NCBI GenBank assembly: GCA_036508875.1
Contig: DATCGP010000001.1
Span: 1-42,075, forward strand
Source: PALSA-660 sp036508875
GTDB taxonomy: Bacteria > Actinomycetota > Coriobacteriia > Anaerosomatales > PALSA-660
Direction: 5' to 3'
DNA: 42,075 nucleotides
Program-made: the position numbers and the translations under genes
The notes under the pieces: generated by a model
What the model was told of the DNA's origin: nothing
Database searches by the model: none
What the model saw: the letters and a program-made list of their open reading frames with translations, nothing else
In this document: positions 36,049 to 42,075 of the stretch, piece after piece
Layout: every line of letters starts with the position of its first letter
Position numbering within the stretch: the first letter of the stretch is position 1

Positions 36049-36275
36049 GCGGTGAAGAGCAGAAGGGTCCGATCCTTATCGGAACGGGCCCCGAGACGGG
36101 TGATGATCTTCTTTCGCGCCGGTCGAGCGCTGGGGCGGTGCTTTGATGCAACAGGCCGGTTCCGGTCATGTCGTTGGCGCCGCTGGCGTCAACACGGCGG
36201 ATTCCAGCAGAACAGCAGGTCAGGAGGGTGGTTCGGGTGTTTGCCAATCTCCGGACTATGAGGGAGACTGCGCGC

Positions 36276-36311
36276 CGGAGGGCCCCGGCGCTTTCGCACC
36301 GAGGCCCTCCG
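36276..36311 (-). terminator. Hairpin after the minus-strand cytochrome
   Basis: Nine-base perfect arms (CGGAGGGCC at 36276-36284 and its complement at 36303-36311) start 28 bases past the stop of the cytochrome remnant. No T-tract follows, so this is a probable rather than certain terminator. Confidence 0.5.
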
Positions 36312-36338
36312 CATGGCTCACGCTGGGTGGAGCAAGAC

Positions 36339-37515
36339 CTAGTCCATCCCGTTGTCGTAGTAGTCCATCATGCCCGAGATGTCGTGGCAGGGCTGGCAGA
36401 CCGATCCATCATCGGTGAGGGTCACGCCGGGCTGGTGGCAGGCAGCGCATCCGCCGTGAGTCGCGTGTATCAGCGGTAGATCAGAGCCGAAATCACCGTC
36501 GTCGCAACCTGAGCCCCAACCCGGATAGCACCAGTTCTCACCGTTGTAACCATGGCAGGCCTGGCTCTGGTTGTAGGTGGTCGTGTTGTACTTCGTGACC
36601 TCGCCCGGGTGCGGAACCGCGCTGGATGCGGCCGAATAGGCAGCCATCGGGTACGCGCTGCCCGAGCTGTGACACCCGGGAGTGTCGCATGTCGAGACCG
36701 CCTTGTCGCTGGTGCTGTGGCACGTCACGCACTTGTTCGCGTTGGACACGGTGGATCGCAGCGATGTCGGAGCTACCGCTATACGCACCCGTGTGACACC
36801 CTGCGGCGTTGCACGTCTGGAGGGTCACCGTGTGGGCGGAGTTGAGCGTCGCAGTCGCGTGCTGAACGACCGCCGTGCCGTGAAGCGTGCCTGCGCCGTG
36901 GCAGTTCGCCTGGTTGCAGGCGAAGTAGCCCTTGGGCGCGGTGCTCGCCGGCGACGGATGGCACGTCGCGCAGTTGGTGTGCTGGGTGACGAGCTGCAGG
37001 TCCAGCGACGCGTGGCAGGTCGTGCAGGACATCGAGAAGTAGGTCACGGAGTTGATTGTGATGCTCGTCGCCGCCGTAACGGTCGCCACGTGACTCGCAT
37101 GCGAGGCCGGCACACTCGGGTAGGTCGGATGGCGACCGGACGCGGAGCAGGTGAGTGTGAGCGTCTTGCCGGCCGCGTGACAGATGCAGCCCGGGCCGCC
37201 GGCAACCGCATGCAGGGCGGCGACGTCCTTGCCGTCGCTGCCGGCGGTATGGCAACCGGCGGTCACGCATGCGGTCGGGACCGCGCCGAGCGTGTGCGAT
37301 GCGCTGACGCTCGCGTGCACTGCCACGGTGTGGGTCGAGGTGACGCTGTGGCACGCACCCTGGCTGCAGGGCCCGCGAACAGGCGACCCCTCAGTCTTCG
37401 AAGAGTATATACGCGCCGCTTCGCAGGTGACAGGTCTTGGAAAACCATTTCTTGGGGACTTTCGCCGCGACTGTCGCGGCCCTCGCGCGCCCTCGTGCGC
37501 GAGCGCGCGCGCCAC
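36339..37515 (-). pseudogene. Multihaem c-type cytochrome remnant, frameshifted and 5'-truncated
   Basis: The minus strand encodes a haem-rich sequence of about 390 residues when one frameshift near 36750 is repaired (...DIAAIH then TVSNANKCVTCHS; one base missing). Visible sites are five CXXCH (CTTCH, CATCH, CVTCH, CAACH, CQPCH), five CX4CH (for example CVTAGCH, CNQANCH, CDTPGCH) and one CXCH. One further CX4CH reads CSASGRH, with Arg instead of Cys. The C-terminus ends GMMDYYDNGMD. The N-terminal part upstream of about 37430 is low-quality Arg-rich sequence with no signal peptide; the listed GTG at 37515 is only the farthest open start. The segment GCICHAAGKTLT matches GCVCHNPGKTLT in the divergent giant cytochrome, so this looks like an inverted partial copy or a decayed paralogue. 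Confidence 0.65.
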
Positions 37516-37518
37516 TCT

Positions 37519-37535
37519 GTTCCGTATGTCGGAAC
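37519..37535. promoter_or_regulatory. Inverted repeat between the divergent cytochrome genes
   Basis: GTTCCG-TATGT-CGGAAC is a perfect 6-base inverted repeat about 104 bases before the giant cytochrome start. Another short one (CCGCGA-CTG-TCGCGG) is at 37465-37479. A TAGAAT at 37574-37579 is a possible -10 for the plus-strand gene, without a clear -35. Regulatory use is speculative. Confidence 0.3.
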
Positions 37536-37638
37536 GCGCGCCTCACAGATAGCCACATGCTGCCAGCCCTGTGTAGAATGTGCGAGCAGTACGCCGGGGT
37601 CTGCAGTCATCTACGAGGCACACGAGTTGGGGGTCTTC

Positions 37639-40600
37639 ATGGGCGCGAGTTCTTCGCAACGTCGGGCGCGGACGTTCTTGGGTGTATTGGCCGCGAGCGC
37701 GATGCTCGCGCTCATGGCGCCATCGATCGCTCTTGCGGCCAATACCGCAACGTTCAGCGCGGCTTTCCCGAAGTCGGGCTCGTACACACAGGCCAGAGCG
37801 CCCAAGCTCTCGCTCAGCGCCTACGACAAGTACGCGCCAAGCGCACCGGCGTGGTCATGTACCTCGACGGCAAGAAGGTCGGCTACACCCTCGGTTACGT
37901 CGTCACCGGCTCCTGGAACCCCAGGAAGCCGGACTACCGGCGGTTCAAGCTCACGTATCAGGTGCCTGCTTCGCTATCGGTAGGCACGCACACCGTCAAG
38001 GTCACGGTCCACGACCTCAAGAGCAAGAACTCCACGTACACGTGGAAGTTCAACGTCGACCTGCCCACCGCGCCTGCGACGTTCGCCTCGCTCCTCCCCA
38101 CCGATGGCGCGAGCTCCGACGCCAATAAGCCTCGTATCTCGGCAACGGTCGCGGACCGCTGGGACGTCAAGGGCACCGGATCGTACTCGCTGTCCATCGA
38201 CGGCGTGAAGGTCGCCGCGTCGATCTCGTACACGACGTCGGGCAACTACAGGGCGTTCAGGGTCTGGTACCAGGTCGCCAGCGCTCTTTCCGTCGGGTCG
38301 CACTCGGTGACGGTCAGCGTGCGCGACGCCGCGGCACGCACGACGTCACAGACTTGGTCGTTCTCGGTGATCGCCCCGCCTCCGGTCTACCCGGAGATGC
38401 CCGTCGAGGGTGCGCGTTGCGCCGACTGCCACACGGGATTCCCGGCCGCGCATCCGACCTCGGACTGCTCGGGCTGCCACAGCGCCGACTCCCCGCCGCG
38501 TCCCGCGAACAGCATCTACGCCGGCACCCCCATGTCGGTCTACACGCCGGCCAACGTCTCCGCGCACACCCTCGCGTGTTCGCTGGAGTCGCCGTGCCAC
38601 GGCGGCTATGCGAGCACGTTCCCGCACACCGTGGGGAACGACTGCACGCGCTGCCATAACCCGTCGTACCCGGACATCCCGCAGGCGCACTCGGTGGACC
38701 CGATCGCGATCAAGAACCTCCACGCGTCGACCCCCACGTTCTGCACGTCGACCTACTGCCACTCGAGCTGCTCACGGCCGAGCTACCGCACTGACGGCGG
38801 CCGGACCGCGATGTCTTGCGCCACGTGCCACGCCAGCACCAACCCGACTGTGATCGCCGCGATCGCCAACGGTCACACCGCGTGCACCGACTGCCACGAC
38901 CTGCTCGACACGCACCCGGACACGACGACCGCCCACGCGGCGGTAGGCACCTGCGTCCGTTCCGGGTGCCACTCCCCCAGCGTGACTACCATCCACAACA
39001 ACAACTGCATGGCGTGCCACGCAGCCGGCAAGACCCCTTCGACGAACTGTGGTAACTGCCACCTCACCGGTCAGTACCACGCTGGAATGACCGCTGCGCA
39101 CACGCTGTCGAACAACACCTGCGTCGCATACGGGTGCCACGGCGTCGGCATCGGCATGGACGCGGCGCTGACCCACAAGAACCTGTGCACCGACTGCCAC
39201 AATGCCACTGCCACACCCTCACTGAACTGCGTGAGCTGCCACACCGACAGTCTCATCGTCCTGCACGCCAAGCAAGCAGCGTCCCATGTCCCGCCCGAAA
39301 CGTTCTGCACAACGCCGAACTGCCACGGGAGCGACGTCGCGGCGACCCATGTGAAATCCACGCGCGGGTGCACGGTATGCCACGCAGAGGGCGTCACTCC
39401 CTCGACGACCTGCTCTTCGTGCCATTCGGCCGACCTGATCACGGTCCACACCAACGCGACAGCCTCGCACGACATCACGGGCAACAGCTGCCTGGGCACC
39501 GGTTGCCACGCCGGCACCGACGCGGCGGCACTCCACAACGCCGCCGACGGTCCGGGCTGCGTCGCATGCCACGCGGTCGGGGAGACACCCACGCTCGCGC
39601 GACGTGTCACGCTGGTACGCTGGACGTCATCCACGCGCGCGCCGGCGGGAACCACACTTCGGTGGGCACGTCCTGCATCGTCGCCGGTTGCCATCCGGCC
39701 GACGTGACGCAAGTGCACAGGAAGAACAACACCGCGGACTGCACGGCGTGCCATGGCGGCCCGAACCCGCTGTCATCGCGCTGCACCGACTGCCATACCG
39801 CCGCAATCGTCTCGATCCACGCGAGCGCCGATACCTCGCACACGACCCCGGTCGGCTTCTGCCAGACCGTGTGCCACGCGAACAACGTGGCGACGATCCA
39901 TGAGGGCAACACAAGCTGCATCGCATGCCACAATCCGGACGGCCATGCCCCGTCGATCATCTGCGCGGATTGCCACAGCGGCACGCCGAACGACCTGCAC
40001 GCGTGGGCGATCGCCGGCCACGTGTCCACGAACCCGACGTGCCAGCTACCCGGGTGCCACTCCACCGATGTCGTGACCGTGCACATAGGCCTGCCTGGCC
40101 AGGGATGCGCCTCGTGTCACGCAGCGGGCGTACCCCCTCGAAGAACTGCGCTGACTGTCATCAGGGCGACGTGACGAGCCTGCACAAGAACGCGGACGCC
40201 AGCCATGCGGTGCCCGACGGGATGAGCTGCGACTCGGCTCCGCAGTGCCACGCGTCCAACGTCGCTGCTATCCACGCGAACACCTCATCCGACTGCTCGG
40301 CTTGCCACGCCCAGGGAGTCACACCCTCCACCACGTGCGCCAACTGCCACGCGGGCAACGACGAGCAACTTCACGCAGCGGGCGATGCCGCGCATTCGGT
40401 CCAGCCGAGCGGTTGCGTCTCGCTCCACTGCCACGCGAGTGACGTCTCCACGATCCACAACCGCGGACCGAGCTGCCTCGCGTGCCATTCACCGGGTGAG
40501 ACGCCGACCACGGCGTGCGCAACCCGCGGGTGTCACCCGGGCGACCAGACCGCGCGTCACGCAACGCTCGCAGGCACGGCGCACGACGTCGCCGCCGGCG

Positions 40601-42075
40601 GCTGCATAGCGGATGGCTGCCACGGAACGACTGCAGGTGGCGTCAACGTCGCCGCCCTGCATGCGAGCGGCCCCGGCTGCGTCGCCTGCCATGCCGACGG
40701 CGTCACCGCCTCGCTCACGTGCTCGAACTGCCACTCGACGGACCTCCCCACCGTCCACACGCGCGGGAACGCGTACCACACTGCCCCCCGACCTCCTGCG
40801 ACCTCGGCGACGCCAACGCCTGCCACACCCGTGACGTCATCGCCATCCATGTGGTCGCTGGCGGACCGGGTTGCGCGGCGTGCCACGCTCCTGGTGTCAC
40901 CCCCACCGCGCTGTGCACGTCATGCCATACCGGCGACTTCTGGGGCACCATCCACGTGGTCGGCACGAAGCACACGCCGCCTGACGGCACGTGCGTCACC
41001 TCCGAGTGCCACAACACCGACGCGGCTACGATCCACTCCTCCAACGCGCCGACGAACGGACCGGGCTGCACCCCCTGCCACCGCACCGGGACGCTCACGC
41101 TCGATTGCACCACCTGCCACACCATCGACATGACGCCGCGCCACGCAGCGCAGGACGCGTCGCATACGGCCGAGCCGGGCATCTGCGTCAACAGCGCCTG
41201 CCACGGATCCGACACCGGCGTCAACGTGGCCACGCTGCACGCAAGCGTGCCCGCGACGTGGACGGGGATCACCCCGCCGAACTGCTCGGTCTGCCACGCT
41301 AACCCGCCAGGACCGGCTGGCCCGAGCCCCTCGACGGACTGCTCGCAGTGCCACACCGATCCGCTGACGTTCCACAACATCGGGACGAAGCACCATGCCG
41401 CCACGGGCACGTGCGTGACCGACGGTTGCCACGGAACGACCGCAGACGGCGTCGACGCGGTAGCACTGCACGCGTCGGGTCCCGGCTGTGCTGCGTGCCA
41501 CGGCCCGGGCAAGACGCCTTCGGTGGTCTGCTCGACGTTCGGCTGCCACGACTCCGTGCCCGCGACCGAACATGCGAAGTTCGTCAGCGGCGCCACCGGC
41601 GGAAAGCACTACGCACACAGTTCCTGCGACACGCCCGGCTGTCACACCAACATGGATATCGCCGCGGTCCACACCGCAGTCGGTTGCGTGTGCCACAACC
41701 CCGGCAAGACGCTCACGACCACCTGCGCTACCGTGGGCTGCCACCCCGAAGGATTCCCCGCTGTCCACGATCCGGGTCTACCGTCGCACGCTCCGACCAG
41801 CAGCACGTGCGTGTCGTCACAGTGCCATCACAACCCCGTGGACCAGATCCACGGTGTCGCTGGTGGGCCCAAGTGCGCGGCATGCCACGCGGTCCCGGCC
41901 GGTCCGGCGGTGACAGCGCGGTGCACTTCGTGCCACATAGGCTCCTTGGCACCCTCGCCTTCCAGCAGCCCGTCGCACCCGACTTCCACCACGCCTGACA
42001 GCACCCACACTGTCGCGCCCACCGGCTGCAGCGCCGTCGGTTGCCACAGCACCAACATCGCGTCGATCCACGCGA
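37639..42075 (+). CDS. Giant secreted multihaem c-type cytochrome (3' end beyond the window; five frame breaks)
   Basis: About 1,480 residues are readable if five frame breaks are repaired. An Sec signal peptide (MGASSSQRRAR, then a hydrophobic core, cleavage after SIALA near residue 33) is followed by two tandem Ig-like domains (about 50-245). A haem-binding region then runs to the window edge, with about 33 CXXCH and 18 CX4CH motifs. A few odd spacings also occur (CX5CH twice, CX3CH, CXCH, CX7CH). Such proteins carry electrons outside the cell, often to minerals or partners. Breaks lie near 37834, 39597, 40133, 40787 (a six-C run) and, less certainly, one placed between these in the repeat; each shift is to the -1 frame. 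In detail, frames used are 37639-37834, 37834-39597, 39597-40133, 40133-40787 and 40787-end, so four junctions are firmly located. The start ATG follows a GGGGG site. Confidence 0.8.
38418..42075 (+). repeat. Repeated haem-binding units in the giant cytochrome
   Basis: The protein is built from imperfect units of roughly 60-70 residues. Each has a CX4CH, then D-[VA]-x-x-[IL]-H, then GC-x2-CH, then G-x-TP-x3-C-x2-CH, then a D-L-x3-H. Typical pieces are CTTPNCH, GCTVCHAEGVTP and CSSCHSADLITVH; CLGTGCH, GCVACHAVGETP and (C)ATCHAGTLDVIH; and CIADGCH, GCVACHADGVTA and CSNCHSTDLPTVH. The extra His residues are well placed as distal haem ligands. Units differ enough that they are old duplications, not recent tandem copies. 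Confidence 0.7.

Larger units (their letters stand above)
35951..36338. other. 388-base non-coding region between the FAH gene and the cytochrome remnant
   Basis: No credible gene is seen on either strand. It holds a short GGCAG tandem repeat, a small hairpin (TCCGAT at 36068-36073 and ATCGGA at 36078-36083 with further partial pairing outside) and the terminator hairpin at 36276-36311. No riboswitch or tRNA was recognised. It sits downstream of the minus-strand cytochrome and upstream of the FAH start, so a promoter for the FAH gene is expected here, but no clear one is readable. Confidence 0.5.

Noticed and set aside
37611..37805. Minus-strand open frame with a hydrophobic stretch that could pass for a signal peptide of the cytochrome remnant
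   Set aside because: It is the antisense of the giant cytochrome's own signal peptide region, is out of continuity with the remnant, and has no haem motifs.
37834..40790. Programmed -1 frameshifting in the giant cytochrome
   Set aside because: Apart from the C-run at 40784-40789 there are no slippery heptamers, and repeated shifts in one message would leave almost no full-length protein; read errors or decay explain it more simply.
38418..42075. CRISPR-like or recent tandem repeat array
   Set aside because: The periodicity is at the protein level (CXXCH units); DNA units differ in length and sequence, with no identical repeats or spacers.

Overview
The window is about 42 kb of high-GC DNA with many GTG starts, strong GGAGG-type ribosome binding sites and 4-base ATGA/GTGA gene overlaps. 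The gene content (T-box-controlled trp operon with two trpB genes, short HisG plus HisZ, a TrpR-superfamily YerC protein, and very large multihaem c-type cytochromes with Sec signal peptides) fits an anaerobic, deep-branching actinobacterium, for example a Coriobacteriia-related sediment or subsurface lineage. This placement is an inference; there is no rRNA gene in the window.

Layout. 1-6408 (minus strand): a PPi-type phosphofructokinase running off the left edge, accA and accD, a class I aldolase, a GNAT acetyltransferase and glutamine-dependent NAD synthetase. 6516-9550 (plus strand): an HdeD-like membrane protein and a long SPFH/flotillin-like protein broken by one frameshift. They are followed by a perfect 34-bp palindromic terminator shared with a convergent membrane-anchored protein (9627-10253). 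10370-32812: a 22-kb block entirely on the minus strand, holding (in transcription order) yerC-dnaE, hisZGDCBHAF-IE plus a degenerate M48 peptidase-like gene, an sdpRI-type repressor/immunity pair, and trpE-trpGD-trpC-trpB2-trpF-trpB-trpA behind a tryptophan T-box leader. 32955-35950: a small membrane protein, an MFS exporter and a fumarylacetoacetate-hydrolase-family enzyme. 36339-42075: two divergent multihaem cytochrome genes, the right-hand one running off the window.

How it works together. The trp genes encode every enzyme from chorismate to tryptophan, and a promoter plus T-box (UGG specifier) is readable upstream. The his genes encode the pathway except histidinol-phosphate phosphatase. 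In front of hisZ is a promoter with a TrpR-like palindrome that the neighbouring YerC protein could bind. The sdpR gene has a clear promoter with an overlapping operator.

The most unusual part is the right end. A secreted protein with two Ig-like domains is followed by more than thirty CXXCH sites interleaved with about eighteen CX4CH sites. Its reading frame is interrupted five times, always needing about one extra base, while about 30 kb of metabolic genes nearby are intact. Facing it is an inverted, apparently 5'-truncated paralogue with its own frameshift and a lost haem cysteine. Whether these are read errors, gene decay or something stranger is the main open question of the window.
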